From positions 372,001-436,000 of the forward strand of contig NZ_AZNZ01000002.1 of assembly GCF_000510725.1 (NCBI RefSeq): 64,000 bases of DNA. Reading direction: 5' to 3'. Under the pieces are notes generated by a model that did no database searches, was not told the DNA's origin, and saw only the letters and a program-made list of their open reading frames with translations. Source of the DNA: Pseudoxanthomonas sp. J31 (GTDB lineage Bacteria; Pseudomonadota; Gammaproteobacteria; Xanthomonadales; Xanthomonadaceae). A program made the translations under genes and the position numbers. Positions 52,768 through 63,640 of this stretch are shown here, one piece after another (position 1 is the stretch's first letter; each line of letters opens with the position of its first letter).

Positions 52768-54557
52768 TCAGGCGCCCGGAGCAGCGATGCCCTGCCCCGC
52801 GATCCAGCCCGGCAGGTCCTGCGGCGCCATCGGCCTGGCGAAGCTGTAGCCCTGCGCCAGCCGGCCGTACCGTCCTGCGGATACATGGCCACGCCCACGC
52901 TGACGCTCAGGTCCACCCGGGCATCGGGCAGCTGCAGCATGCGCACCAGGTGCGCCTGCCAGCGCTCGACCAGGGCATTGACCTCCTCCCCGGCACGCAG
53001 GGGCAGGGCCAGGACGAACTCATCGCCCGGCAGGCGCCCCGCCACGCCGCCCTGGTGCACCAGTTCCCTGGCGCGCACGGCCACTTCCCGCAGCAGTGCA
53101 TCGCCGCTGGCATGCCCGAGGGAGTCGTTGATGCTCTTGAAGCGGTCCAGGTCCACGTGCAGGACGGCCACGCGCTGGTCGCTCTCCTGGGCCGCGTCCA
53201 GCAGCAGCGCCACCTGGGTTTCCAGCAGGCTGCGGTTGGGCAGGCCGGTGAGCGCGTCATGGAACGCCAGCTGCCGGATCCGCTGGCGCGCCGTCTCCCG
53301 TTCCATGGCCAGGGCGCAAAGGTCCGTACAGGCTTCCACCAGCTGCTGGTGGAAACTGGACGCCACCACCGGACTGTTCTGGCGGTAATAGAAGGCGAAC
53401 GTCCCCAGCACCCTGCCATCCTTGCGCAGGATGGGCGTGGACCAGCAGACATTGAAGCCCAGCGGCAGGACCAGGTGGCGGAAATCCGCCCATAGCGGAT
53501 CGGTGGCGATGTCGGTGACCAGCACCGGGCTCTTGCGCCAGGCGGCGGCACCGCAGGAACCCACCTGCGGCCCGATCGGCACGCCGTCCAGCTGCGAGGA
53601 ATAGCTGAACGGCAGGCTGGGACTGGCCAGTGGATGCAGCAGGCCCTGCTCGTCCACCTGCAGGATCGACGCGCACACCTCCGGGGCCAGGCGCTCGACC
53701 TCCTCGCACACCACCTCCAGCACCTGCATCAGCGGCAGGTCGCTGGACATGGCCTGCAGGGCGCGGTGGTGCAGCACCTCGTGGATCTTGGTCTTGGTGA
53801 TGTCCAGCAGTACCGAAACGGTGTAGGCCCACTGGCCCTGGGCATCCATGACGGGGTTGCAGATGATCTTGCCCCAGTAGCGCCGCCCGCCCTTGCCGGT
53901 CACCACCTCTTCCATTTCCGCCGCACGCCCCTGGCGCAGGTCGCCGCGGATGCGCTCGAACAACTCGACCGGCGATTGCCGCGCCAGCAGTTCCAGCATC
54001 TTCTGGTCCTGCAGCTCGCGCAGGGTCCAGCCGAACATGCGGTGGAAGCCGTCGTTGCTGTAGACCACCCGCGAATTCGCGTCGGTGATCACGATCGCCG
54101 CATCGGTGGTGTCGGCCACCAGCGACAGGCGCCACAGGTGGTCCCGCCTTGCCAGCTCCGTGCGCTTGCTCTGGGTGACATCGGTGGCGACCATCATGAT
54201 GTGGTTGACCACGCCCTGCCTGTCGCGCACCGGGGCATAGAGCGCTTCCAGCCAGCAGGAACTGCCGTCGCTGCACAGCCGCTCGACCACGCCCGAGAAC
54301 TCGTGGCCGGCACACAGGGACTGCCACATCGCCTCGTAGGCCTGGCTTTGCGCCTGGCCCGCCGGGCACAGCTGGGCATGGTGCAACGTGCCCACGTGCT
54401 CCGGCGCCAGCCGCAGCAGGGCCAGGAACCTGGGATTGGCGGAGATGAGCCGGCCATCGAGCGAGAACTCCGCCAGCGCCATGGCCTTGTCAAGCGCTTC
54501 CCACCGGTCTTCCAGCTGTGCGGCAGCTTTGGATTGGCTGGCGGCGGGTGACTGCAT
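52768..54557 (-). pseudogene. Broken PAS-PAS-GAF-GGDEF-EAL cyclic-di-GMP protein with EAL domain deleted
   Basis: The intact gene would resemble DosP-type phosphodiesterases. From ATG 54557 (GGAG eight bases before) come two PAS domains (about residues 15-120 and 130-255), a GAF domain (about 270-430) and a GGDEF domain (about 440-585). The site reads RLPGDEF, so the first Gly is replaced. The frame runs to SVGVAMYPQDGTAG (about 52875) and then turns into low-complexity sequence. In another minus frame the true EAL C-terminus follows at once: RYGRLAQGYSFARPM...GWIAGQG, ending at TGA 52768-52770. About 20 GGDEF and 230 EAL residues are missing and the join is out of frame. Confidence 0.85.
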
Positions 54558-54653
54558 GCAGGGGACTCCAAACAGGCGGCAAGCGGAGGAATCGGTGGCG
54601 ACGGGCCTGGGGCGGTCCAGCATGCATCGTGGAAGGGAACCTGGATATAAGCC

Positions 54654-55007
54654 CTAAGTCGCCCCGTCCCCTACATACGCCTGCGGCACAGGAGGCGGCG
54701 TGAACCGCCGGTGGCGCCGTCCCCCGCGGGGCCGGCGGCGGAAACGCTGGACCGCGGCGACGGCCACCACGGCATGGCGCGGGCAGACGTAGCCGAAGAC
54801 CACCTGCGCGGCGAGCACGCAATCGCCCGGATGGCATGGGCCCGCGCGCCCTGGGCCTGCCTCCATCCGTTGCGCACGCTGCGCCTTGCGTACCCGGTGC
54901 ATCGGCAGGACCGTCGCCACCAGCAGCACGATGGCCACGGCGAACGCGGCCGGCACGCAGCAATGGCACGCAGGCGTGCCGCGCGCTGCCTCCGCGGGCG
55001 GTGGCAC
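54654..55007 (-). CDS. Possible small membrane protein after puuC
   Basis: This open frame of 117 codons starts at a GTG seven bases past the aldehyde dehydrogenase stop. It has one hydrophobic segment (AAFAVAIVLLVATVLPM) after a CHCC cluster, then a basic end. Codon choice is like the neighbours, but there is no SD and no family resemblance. The rest of the 456-bp gap is empty. Confidence 0.3.
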   Translation of the reverse strand: MPPPAEAARGTPACHCCVPAAFAVAIVLLVATVLPMHRVRKAQRAQRMEAGPGRAGPCHPGDCVLAAQVVFGYVCPRHAVVAVAAVQRFRRRPRGGRRHRRFTPPPVPQAYVGDGAT

Positions 55008-55013
55008 CGCGGC

Positions 55014-56516
55014 TCAATCCGCCAGGTTGATCCAGGTGGCCTTGATCTCGGTGTACTTGTCGAAGGCGTGCAGCGACTTGTCGCGGCCATTGCCGGACTG
55101 CTTGTAGCCGCCGAAGGGCGCGGTCATGTCACCGCCGTCCCAGTAGTTGACCCAGACGCTGCCGGCGCGCAGGCCGCGGGCGACGCGGTGGGCGCGGGCG
55201 AGGTTGGCGGTCCACACGCCGGCAGCCAGGCCGTATTCGGTGTCGTTGGCGATCTCCAGTGCCTGGGCCTCGTCGTCGAACGGGATCACCGCCAGCACCG
55301 GGCCGAAGATCTCCTCGCGGGAGATGGTGTGCTCCGGGCGCACCTCGTCGAACACGGTCGGCTCGACATAGCAGCCACCTTCCACTGGGGCGATGCGCTT
55401 GCCCCCCAGGGCCAGCTTCGCGCCCTCGGCCTGGCCCCTGGCGATGTAGTCCAGCACGCGCCTGGTCTGGGTCTCGTCGACCAGGGCGCCCATCGGCGCG
55501 CCCGGCTCCAGCGGGTGGCGCGGCTGCATCTTGCGGCCGGCCTCGACCACGCGGGCGACGAACTCGTCCTTGATGCTGCGCTCCACCAGCAGGCGCGAGG
55601 CCGCGGTGCAGACCTCGCCCTGGTTGTAGAAGATGCCCACCGCCGCGGCCTCGGCCGCCTTGTCCAGGTCGGGGGCATCGGCAAACACGATGTTCGGGCT
55701 CTTGCCGCCGCACTCCATGTACGCGCGCTTCATGTTGGACAGGCCGGCGCACTGCAGCAGGCGCTTGCCCACCGCGGTGGAACCGGTGAACACCAGCCCG
55801 TCCACGTCCATGTGCAGGGCCAGGGCCTCGCCCGCTTCCTGGCCGTAGCCGGGCAGGACGTTGAACACGCCTTCGGGGATGCCGGCCTCGGCCACCAGCT
55901 CGGCCAGGCGCAGCGCGCTCAACGGCGACTTCTCCGAGGGCTTGAGCACCACCGAGTTGCCCATGGCCAGCGCCGGGGCCAGCTTCCAGGCCGCCATCAG
56001 CAGCGGGAAGTTCCACGGCACGATCGCGGCGACCACGCCCAGCGGTTCGCGGGTGACCAGGCCCAGTTCGTCCTCGCCGGTGGGCGCGACCTCGCCGTAG
56101 ACCTTGTCCAGCGCCTCGGCGGTCCAGCCGAAGCAGCGGATGGTGGCGGCCAGGTCGACGTTGCGCGCGTCGTCGATCGGCTTGCCCATGTCCAGGGTTT
56201 CCAGCAGGGCCAGCTCGTCGGCGTGCTGCTCGATCAGCGCGGTCAGCCTCTGCAGTACCTTCTTGCGCTTGACCGGCTTGGCCCGCGACCAGTGCCCGGC
56301 CTCGAAGCTGCGCCGCGCCGCGCGCACCGCGCGCTCGACGTCGGCCTGGCCGCAGCGCGCCACCTGGCCCAGCACGCGGCCGTCGATCGGACTGGTGCAG
56401 GCGAAGGTACGGCCGTCGGCCGCATCGACGTACTGGCCGTCGATGAAGGCGCGGGTGCGCAGTTGCAGCCCGTCGGCCATGGCCTGCCAGTCGGCGCGGG
56501 TACGTGGGGTGGACAT
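55014..56516 (-). CDS. puuC: Aldehyde dehydrogenase, gamma-glutamyl-gamma-aminobutyraldehyde type
   Basis: This NAD(P)-dependent enzyme oxidises the aldehyde made by PuuB/SpuC to gamma-glutamyl-GABA. It has 500 residues. The catalytic Glu is in MECGGKSPNIV, the Cys in FYNQGEVCTAASRLLV, and VVPWNFPLLMAAWK-type and FTGSTAVGKRLL cofactor segments are seen. The ending PFGGYKQSGNGRDKSLHAFDKYTEIKATWI is typical of PuuC/KauB. It is not in the main operon but lies next to a puuR-like gene, which supports the assignment. Confidence 0.93.
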   Translation of the reverse strand: MSTPRTRADWQAMADGLQLRTRAFIDGQYVDAADGRTFACTSPIDGRVLGQVARCGQADVERAVRAARRSFEAGHWSRAKPVKRKKVLQRLTALIEQHADELALLETLDMGKPIDDARNVDLAATIRCFGWTAEALDKVYGEVAPTGEDELGLVTREPLGVVAAIVPWNFPLLMAAWKLAPALAMGNSVVLKPSEKSPLSALRLAELVAEAGIPEGVFNVLPGYGQEAGEALALHMDVDGLVFTGSTAVGKRLLQCAGLSNMKRAYMECGGKSPNIVFADAPDLDKAAEAAAVGIFYNQGEVCTAASRLLVERSIKDEFVARVVEAGRKMQPRHPLEPGAPMGALVDETQTRRVLDYIARGQAEGAKLALGGKRIAPVEGGCYVEPTVFDEVRPEHTISREEIFGPVLAVIPFDDEAQALEIANDTEYGLAAGVWTANLARAHRVARGLRAGSVWVNYWDGGDMTAPFGGYKQSGNGRDKSLHAFDKYTEIKATWINLAD

Positions 56517-56866
56517 GGATCGCCTCCGGATTCTCTAAAGGGAATGACCGGCGGGCCGGTCAGAGTGCTTCGATATGTGCCGGCCTGGGCGGCGGCCGGA
56601 ACCACCACAGCCCGACCAGCCACGCAGGCAGGCCGACCCAGGCCGGCAGGCGCTTGCGGATCGCGGGCGCCGCCAGTGCCCCGGTGGAAGGCACGCCGCT
56701 GGCGCGGGCCGGCGCAGCGCGGCCCGGGATGGCGGACGCCGCCAGCAGCACGGACCGCGGCTTGCGGTGGCGGGGCTGCGCGCCGCTCCACGCGCGCGGC
56801 AGGCGCGCGCCGGCTCCAGCGGGGTGCCGGCGGTGCGTTCGGCCTGCTCGCGGTCCATGCTGCGCC
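56517..56866. other. 350-bp gap between puuC and puuR
   Basis: A minus-strand frame 56560-56751 ends RLPAWVGLPAWLVGLWWF, one hydrophobic stretch, but starts with GTG and lacks an SD; another frame begins MDREQAERTAGTPLEPA after the puuR stop and soon becomes Arg/Cys-rich. A frame-disrupted small gene is possible; none is convincing. Confidence 0.35.
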
Positions 56867-57415
56867 TCAGAACGTCGCCGGCGTGTTGGCGCTGACGATC
56901 ACCGCCTCGCCCTCGCCCACGTTGCGGAAACGGTGCGGGATCCGGCTCTCGAAGTAGTACGCGTCGCCGGGCCCGAGCACGCGCACCTGGCTGCCGACGG
57001 TCACCTCGACCTGGCCGGAGACGATGACGCCGCCCTCCTCGCCCTCGTGCACCAGCATGGCCTCGCCGGTGTCGCTGCCCGGCGGCATCACCTCGCGCAG
57101 GATGCACATCTGCCGCTGCGGCCGGCGCTGGCCCACCAGGAAATAGTGGATGTCGTTGTTGCCCACGTCCGGCAGTTCGGCCGCCGCGTAGAACGGCTGC
57201 TCCGGCTCGCCGGGATCCAGGTCCTGGGTGAAGAAGTCGGCCAGAGAGATCGGGATGCCGTCCAGCACCTTCTTCAGCGAGCTGACCGAGGGACTGACCT
57301 TGTTCTGCTCGATCAGCGAGATCGTGCTGTTGGTGACGCCCACGCGACGGGCCAGCTCGCGCTGGCTGAGGCCGCGGGCCGTGCGTACCCGCTGCAGGCG
57401 TGCGCCGATGTCCAT
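56867..57415 (-). CDS. puuR: XRE-cupin transcriptional regulator, PuuR-like
   Basis: This is a predicted repressor of polyamine genes, 182 residues. The N-terminal helix-turn-helix (about 5-60) reads IGARLQRVRTARGLSQRELARRVGVTNSTISLIEQNKVSPSVSSLKKVL in pattern. A C-terminal cupin (about 110-180) with MLVHEGEEGGVIVSGQVEVTVG and FESRIPHRFRN probably senses a small amine. PuuR of E. coli has the same layout. ATG 57415 is preferred over a start 25 codons upstream that would overlap the promoter. It is divergent from bauA, with operator-like motifs between. Confidence 0.92.
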   Translation of the reverse strand: MDIGARLQRVRTARGLSQRELARRVGVTNSTISLIEQNKVSPSVSSLKKVLDGIPISLADFFTQDLDPGEPEQPFYAAAELPDVGNNDIHYFLVGQRRPQRQMCILREVMPPGSDTGEAMLVHEGEEGGVIVSGQVEVTVGSQVRVLGPGDAYYFESRIPHRFRNVGEGEAVIVSANTPATF

Positions 57416-57462
57416 CCGCGTAGGTCTGCTCCGCTGCCGGACGCGCCGGCGTGTTGCCGGAT

Positions 57463-57490
57463 ACTTTACATGGCACCCCGCCACGGTCAA
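57463..57490 (-). promoter_or_regulatory. Sigma-70 promoter for puuR
   Basis: On the minus strand TTGACC (57490-57485) and TAAAGT (57468-57463) are separated by 16 bp. The leader would be about 40 bases. Confidence 0.55.
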
Positions 57491-57514
57491 TTTTTTTGGC
57501 TTAGACTCGCCCCA

Positions 57515-57532
57515 GCGTTGAATTTATCGAAC
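57515..57532. promoter_or_regulatory. Candidate PuuR operator between puuR and bauA
   Basis: GCGTTGAATTTATCGAAC contains the dyad GTT-N2-AT-N2-AT-N2-AAC. It lies 51 bp before bauA and 25 bp upstream of the puuR -35. The motif recurs at 25890 in front of puuD. Confidence 0.5.
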
Positions 57533-57583
57533 GGCCCCCGCCCAGGCGGGTGCCGGCCCCGCCCTCCCGAACGGAGCCTGCGC

Positions 57584-58945
57584 ATGAGTCGTGACGACGC
57601 CTTCCCCGCTCCCGGAGCGACCGCACCGGGACTGACCGCCCCGGCGTCGATGGACGCCTTCTGGATGCCGTTCACCGCCAACCGCCAGTTCAGGCGCAGC
57701 CCGCGCCTGCTGGCCGCGGCCGAGGGCATGTACTACCGCGACGTCGAGGGCCGCCCGATCCTGGACGGCACCGCCGGGCTGTGGTGCTGCAACGCCGGCC
57801 ATGCGCGCCCGCGCATCGTCCAGGCGATCGCGCGCCAGGCCGCGACCATGGACTTCGCCCCGCACTTCCAGATGGGCTCGCCGCTGCCGTTCGAGCTGGC
57901 CGGGCGGCTGAAGGAACTGGCGCCGCGGCCGCTGGACCATGTGTTCTTCACCAACTCCGGCTCCGAGTCGGTGGATACCGCGCTGAAGATCGCCATCGCC
58001 TGGCACCGCGCCCGCGGCGAGGGCCAGCGCACGAAGCTGATCGGCCGCGAGAAGGCCTACCACGGCGTCGGCTTCGGCGGCATCTCGGTCGGCGGCCTGC
58101 CCAACAACCGCAAGTGGTTCGGCCCCGGCCTGCCAGGGGTGGACCATATGCGCCACACCCTGGACATCGCCCGCAATGCGTTCTCGCGTGGCCTGCCGCC
58201 GCACGGCGTGGAGCTGGCCGAGGACCTGGAGCGGCTGGTGCAGCTGCACGACCCGTCCACCATCGCCGCGGTGATCGTGGAGCCGGTCTCCGGCTCGGCC
58301 GGGGTGATCCTGCCGCCGCCGGGCTACCTGCAGCGCCTGCGCGAGATCTGCGACAAGTACGGCATCCTGCTGGTCTTCGACGAGGTGATCACCGGCTTCG
58401 GCCGCGTCGGCGCGCCGTTCGCGGCGCAGCGCTTCGGGGTCACCCCGGACATGATGACCGTGGCCAAGGGCCTGACCTCCGGCTGCGTGCCGATGGGCGC
58501 GGTGTTCGTGTCCGATCGCGTGCATGAGGCCTTCATGCAGGGCCCGGAAGGGGCGATCGACCTGTTCCATGGCTACACCTACAGCGGCCATCCGCTGGCC
58601 TGCGCCGCGGCCCTGGCCACGCTCGATACCTATGCCGAGGAAGGCCTGCTCACCCGCGCGCTGGAACTGGAGGACTACTGGGCCGACGGCCTGCATGCGC
58701 TGCGCGGCAGCAGCCCGCACATCATCGACATCCGCAACTACGGCCTGATCGGCGCGATCGAGCTGGCGCCGCAGGACGGTGCACCCGGCGCGCGCGGCTA
58801 CCAGGTGCTGGAACAGGCCTTCCGCAAGGGCCTGCTGGTCCGCACCACCGGCGACACCATCGCCTTGTCGCCACCGCTGATCGTGGAACGACGGCACATC
58901 GACGACATGTTCTCGATGCTGGGCGAGGTGCTGGCGACGCTGTGA
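57584..58945 (+). CDS. bauA: Omega-amino acid (beta-alanine) : pyruvate aminotransferase, BauA-like
   Basis: This class III PLP aminotransferase has 453 residues. The opening MDAFWMPFTANRQFRRSPRLLAAAEGMYYRDVEG in outline, TNSGSESVDTALKIA, EKAYHGVGFGGISVGGLPNNRKWFG, FDEVITGFGRVG and the PLP Lys in TVAKGLTSGCVPMGA follow the BauA/omega-amino-acid pyruvate pattern closely. It would convert beta-alanine and pyruvate to malonate semialdehyde and alanine. GGAG precedes ATG 57584. ald and mmsA follow, which fits the reaction products. Confidence 0.92.
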   Translation: MSRDDAFPAPGATAPGLTAPASMDAFWMPFTANRQFRRSPRLLAAAEGMYYRDVEGRPILDGTAGLWCCNAGHARPRIVQAIARQAATMDFAPHFQMGSPLPFELAGRLKELAPRPLDHVFFTNSGSESVDTALKIAIAWHRARGEGQRTKLIGREKAYHGVGFGGISVGGLPNNRKWFGPGLPGVDHMRHTLDIARNAFSRGLPPHGVELAEDLERLVQLHDPSTIAAVIVEPVSGSAGVILPPPGYLQRLREICDKYGILLVFDEVITGFGRVGAPFAAQRFGVTPDMMTVAKGLTSGCVPMGAVFVSDRVHEAFMQGPEGAIDLFHGYTYSGHPLACAAALATLDTYAEEGLLTRALELEDYWADGLHALRGSSPHIIDIRNYGLIGAIELAPQDGAPGARGYQVLEQAFRKGLLVRTTGDTIALSPPLIVERRHIDDMFSMLGEVLATL

Positions 58946-58978
58946 CGCCGGCAAGGCTTCCGCAACGGAGAACCGCCC

Positions 58979-60097
58979 ATGCTCGTCGGCGTCCCCACCG
59001 AAACCAAGGTCCATGAATACCGCGTCGGCCTCACCCCGGCCGGCGCGCGCGAACTGTCCGCCCGCGGCCACCAGGTGCTGGTGCAGCGTGGCGCCGGGCT
59101 GGGCGCAGGCCTGGCCGACGAGGCCTACGAGGCCGCCGGCGCGCAGCTGGTGGACGGCGCCGCCGAGGTCTACGCCCGCGCCGAGCTGGTGGTGAAGGTC
59201 AAGGAGCCGCAGCCGGACGAGTGCGCGATGCTGCGCCCCGGCCAGGTGCTGTTCGCCTACCTGCACCTGGCCCCCGACCGTGCCCAGGCCGAGGCATTGC
59301 TGGCCTCCGGCGCGACCGCCATCGCCTACGAGACCGTGACCGACGCCGGCGGCGGGCTTCCGCTGCTGGCGCCGATGAGCGAGGTCGCCGGGCGCATGGC
59401 CATCCAGGCCGGCGCGCATGCGCTGGAAAAGGCGCAGGGCGGCTCCGGCGTGCTGCTGGGCGGCGTGCCCGGCGTGGCCCCGGCCGAGGTGTTGGTGCTC
59501 GGCGGCGGCACGGTCGGGCTCAACGCCGCGCGCATGGCCATGGGCCTGGGCGCGCGGGTGACCGTCGTGGACCGTTCGCTGGAGCGGCTGCGCCAGATCG
59601 ACGAACTGTACGGCGACCGCATCGCCACGCTTTATTCCACCCGCGATTCGATCGACGACCGCCTGCCGCGCAGCGACCTGGTGGTCGGCGCGGTGCTGGT
59701 GCCCGGCGCCGCCGCGCCGCGGCTGGTCACCCGCGCACAGCTGGCGCTGATGCGCCCGGGCTCGGTGCTGGTGGACGTGGCCATCGACCAGGGCGGCTGT
59801 TTCGAGACCAGCCGCCCGACCACCCACGACGCACCGACCTACGAGGTCGACGGGATCATCCACTACTGCGTGGCCAACATGCCCGGCGCGGTGGCGCGCA
59901 CCTCGACCTTCGCGCTCACCAACGCCACCCTGCCGCGGGTGCTGGAGCTGGCCGAAAAGGGCCTGGTGCAGGCCCTGGCCGACGACGTGCACCTGCGCAA
60001 CGGGCTGAACGTGCATGCCGGGTGCATCACCCACCGCGCGGTGGCCGACGCGCTTTCGCTTCCCCATACCCAGGCCACCGAGGCACTGGCCCCCTGA
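58979..60097 (+). CDS. ald: Alanine dehydrogenase
   Basis: This enzyme reversibly oxidises L-alanine to pyruvate and ammonia with NAD. It has 372 residues. The start [22 protein letters not shown], the Lys in [11 protein letters not shown], the His in [10 protein letters not shown] and the nucleotide fold [31 protein letters not shown] are diagnostic. It lies 33 bp after bauA, and in this position it can recycle the alanine made by BauA to pyruvate. mmsA follows after 31 bp. Confidence 0.96.
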   Translation: MLVGVPTETKVHEYRVGLTPAGARELSARGHQVLVQRGAGLGAGLADEAYEAAGAQLVDGAAEVYARAELVVKVKEPQPDECAMLRPGQVLFAYLHLAPDRAQAEALLASGATAIAYETVTDAGGGLPLLAPMSEVAGRMAIQAGAHALEKAQGGSGVLLGGVPGVAPAEVLVLGGGTVGLNAARMAMGLGARVTVVDRSLERLRQIDELYGDRIATLYSTRDSIDDRLPRSDLVVGAVLVPGAAAPRLVTRAQLALMRPGSVLVDVAIDQGGCFETSRPTTHDAPTYEVDGIIHYCVANMPGAVARTSTFALTNATLPRVLELAEKGLVQALADDVHLRNGLNVHAGCITHRAVADALSLPHTQATEALAP

Positions 60098-60128
60098 GGC
60101 CGCGCCGGCCACATCCGAAGGAGCTGCC

Positions 60129-61619
<1,491 letters not shown>

Positions 61620-61764
61620 CACGTCTTCCGCCTCACGGCGGGCGGCTTGCGTGCGCCACGGATGCAGCCTCCGGCCTTGTCCGGGCTACACCCCGGTGCC
61701 GCTACACTGCCTTGCCATGTGCCACCGCGCCGGGCGCGGCGGGAGGCATGCCCACGGGAACCGC

Positions 61765-63048
61765 ATGAGCACACAGGATCCACGCCCCGCGCAGCTGCGC
61801 CGCATGAAGGCCATCGCCCTGGCGATGCTGCTGGCGATGGTCGCCGGCTTCGCCACCAGCCACGTGATGGGCAACCAGGGCGCGTGGGCCTGGGTTTCGG
61901 CGTTCTGCGAGGCGGCCACGGTCGGCGCGCTGGCCGACTGGTTCGCGGTGGTGGCCCTGTTCCGCCGCCCGCTGGGCCTGCCGATCCCGCATACCGCCAT
62001 CGTCCCGCGCAGCAAGGCGCGCATTGCCGACAGCCTGGCCGCGTTCGTGCGCGACCACTTCCTCGAGCCGCAGACCCTGCTGGCGCGGCTGGAGGTGTTC
62101 GATCCGGCCGAGCGCCTGGGCCAGTGGCTGTCGCGCCCGGAGCAGTCGCGCAAGCTGGCCGGCATGGCCCGCGGCTGGGCGCTGCAGGCGCTGGACCTGC
62201 TGGACGAGCGCGCGGTGCGCGAGCGCATCCGCGAGTTCGTGATCGCGCGCCTGCACGCCTGGGACGCCTCGGCCACCGCCGGCGACGTGCTCGGCCTGCT
62301 GACCGCCGACGGCCGCCACCAGGAGGTGCTGGACGAGGCCCTGCGCCGGCTTGGCCGCTACCTGGACAGCGAGGACATCAAGCAGCGCGCCTCCGCCATG
62401 CTGGTCAGGCACGCCCGCCGCGAGTGGCCGCGGCTGGTGGGCACGGTGGACTGGGTCAAGCCGGTGGAAGGCATCGCCGACCGCATGGCCGAGCGCATCG
62501 CCCGCGCCCTGCTGGACGAGCTCAACGAGATCCTGGTGCAGCCGGAGCATCCGCTGCGCCGCGACTACGAGCAGTGGCTGCAGGGCTACGTGCAGCGCCT
62601 GCGCGGGGACCCGGCGCTGGCGCAGCGGGTGGAGCAGATCAAGCAGCAGCTGATCGCCCATCCCAGCGTGCAGGAATACGTCAGCGGGCTGTGGGACCAG
62701 GTCCACGCCGCGCTGCGCCAGGACCTGGAGCACGAGGACGGGGTGCTGGCCTCGCACCTGGACAGTTCGCTGGCCGGGCTGGGCGCGGCGCTGGGCCGCG
62801 ATCCGGAACTGCGCGAGGCGATCAACCAGCATGTGATGGGCGGGGCCGAGAAGCTGGCGCTGCGCCTGCGCGGCGGCGTCACCGACTACATCGCCCAGAC
62901 GGTCAAGGGCTGGGACGAGCGCCACCTGGTGCGCGAGCTGGAACTGGGCGTGGGCCGCGACCTGCAGTACATCCGCTACAACGGCACCCTGGTCGGCGGG
63001 CTGATCGGCCTGCTGCTGCACGCGGCCATCGTCCTGCTGGAGGGCTGA
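61765..63048 (+). CDS. DUF445 family membrane protein (YjiN-like)
   Basis: This 427-residue protein has two N-terminal helices (AIALAMLLAMVAGFATSHVM and a second ending near FAVVALF). A long alpha-helical, charged middle carries repeats of VRERIREFVIARL type. A C-terminal helix GTLVGGLIGLLLHAAIVLL anchors it again. ALADWFAVVALFRRPLGLPIPHTAIVPRSKARIADSLAAFV in pattern is the DUF445 signature. Function is unknown. An upstream in-frame start exists but ATG 61765 gives the family N-terminus. Confidence 0.9.
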   Translation: MSTQDPRPAQLRRMKAIALAMLLAMVAGFATSHVMGNQGAWAWVSAFCEAATVGALADWFAVVALFRRPLGLPIPHTAIVPRSKARIADSLAAFVRDHFLEPQTLLARLEVFDPAERLGQWLSRPEQSRKLAGMARGWALQALDLLDERAVRERIREFVIARLHAWDASATAGDVLGLLTADGRHQEVLDEALRRLGRYLDSEDIKQRASAMLVRHARREWPRLVGTVDWVKPVEGIADRMAERIARALLDELNEILVQPEHPLRRDYEQWLQGYVQRLRGDPALAQRVEQIKQQLIAHPSVQEYVSGLWDQVHAALRQDLEHEDGVLASHLDSSLAGLGAALGRDPELREAINQHVMGGAEKLALRLRGGVTDYIAQTVKGWDERHLVRELELGVGRDLQYIRYNGTLVGGLIGLLLHAAIVLLEG

Positions 63049-63167
63049 GCGCCGGAGCGATGCCCGGCCGCCCGGCCGCCCCCTCCCCGTCCGCATCCTC
63101 GACGAGTTCCGGCGGCAACGCCGCGCAGGTCACGGCAGCCCTCCCACCGCGGTCACGAACCGACCCC

Positions 63168-63194
63168 TCAAGTATCCGGCACGCCGGCCGATAG
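63168..63194 (+). promoter_or_regulatory. Candidate sigma-28 (FliA) promoter for the CheY-like gene
   Basis: TCAA, 15 bases, GCCGATAG matches TAAA-N15-GCCGATAA at 10 of 12 fixed positions, with the -10 core GCCGATA exact. It lies 45 bp before the start at 63240. Nothing else is recognised in 63049-63239. Confidence 0.55.
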
Positions 63195-63239
63195 GCCGAT
63201 CGGGGCCCCATGCGGCCCATCAACGGGGGAAAAAATCTG

Positions 63240-63611
63240 ATGACGACCGCACGACCGACCGTGCTGCTTTGCGACGACTCGCGCGCCCTGCGCATGCTGG
63301 CCGCCAGCCAGCTGGAGGAGGCCGGGTTCCAGGTCGTGGGCGAGGCCGGCAATGGCAACGAAGCGCTGGCGCAGTACCGCACCCTGAAGCCGGACCTGGT
63401 GCTGCTGGACCTGGTGATGCCCGAATGCGACGGCCGCCAGGCGCTGGCCGCCATCCTCGCCGAGGACCCGCAGGCCAGGGTGGTGATCCTCAGCTCGCTG
63501 GGAGCCCAGGCCGACATCGAGCAGTGCCTGCGCAACGGCGCCCGCTCCTACCTGCAGAAGCCGATCGACCCGGAAGTCATGGAGCGCGTGCTCCGTGAAG
63601 TCCTGGCCTGA
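63240..63611 (+). CDS. Single-domain response regulator (CheY-like)
   Basis: This 123-residue receiver domain stands alone. The acidic pair is in VLLCDDSRALRML, the phospho-acceptor in LVLLDLVMPE, the Thr/Ser in VVILSSLGAQ and the Lys in YLQKPID. Without an output domain it must act by protein contact, as CheY does. ATG 63240 has GGGGGA upstream; an ATG at 63210 in the same frame would add ten residues. A sigma-28 type promoter and the MshEN-repeat gene 29 bp downstream point to motility control. Confidence 0.92.
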   Translation: MTTARPTVLLCDDSRALRMLAASQLEEAGFQVVGEAGNGNEALAQYRTLKPDLVLLDLVMPECDGRQALAAILAEDPQARVVILSSLGAQADIEQCLRNGARSYLQKPIDPEVMERVLREVLA

Positions 63612-63640
63612 GCGGCCGGCCCACACCACCGGAGCACCAC

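Noticed and set aside
56560-56751. Small membrane protein between puuC and puuR
   Set aside because: GTG start, no SD and no family resemblance; kept only as a note in the gap entry.
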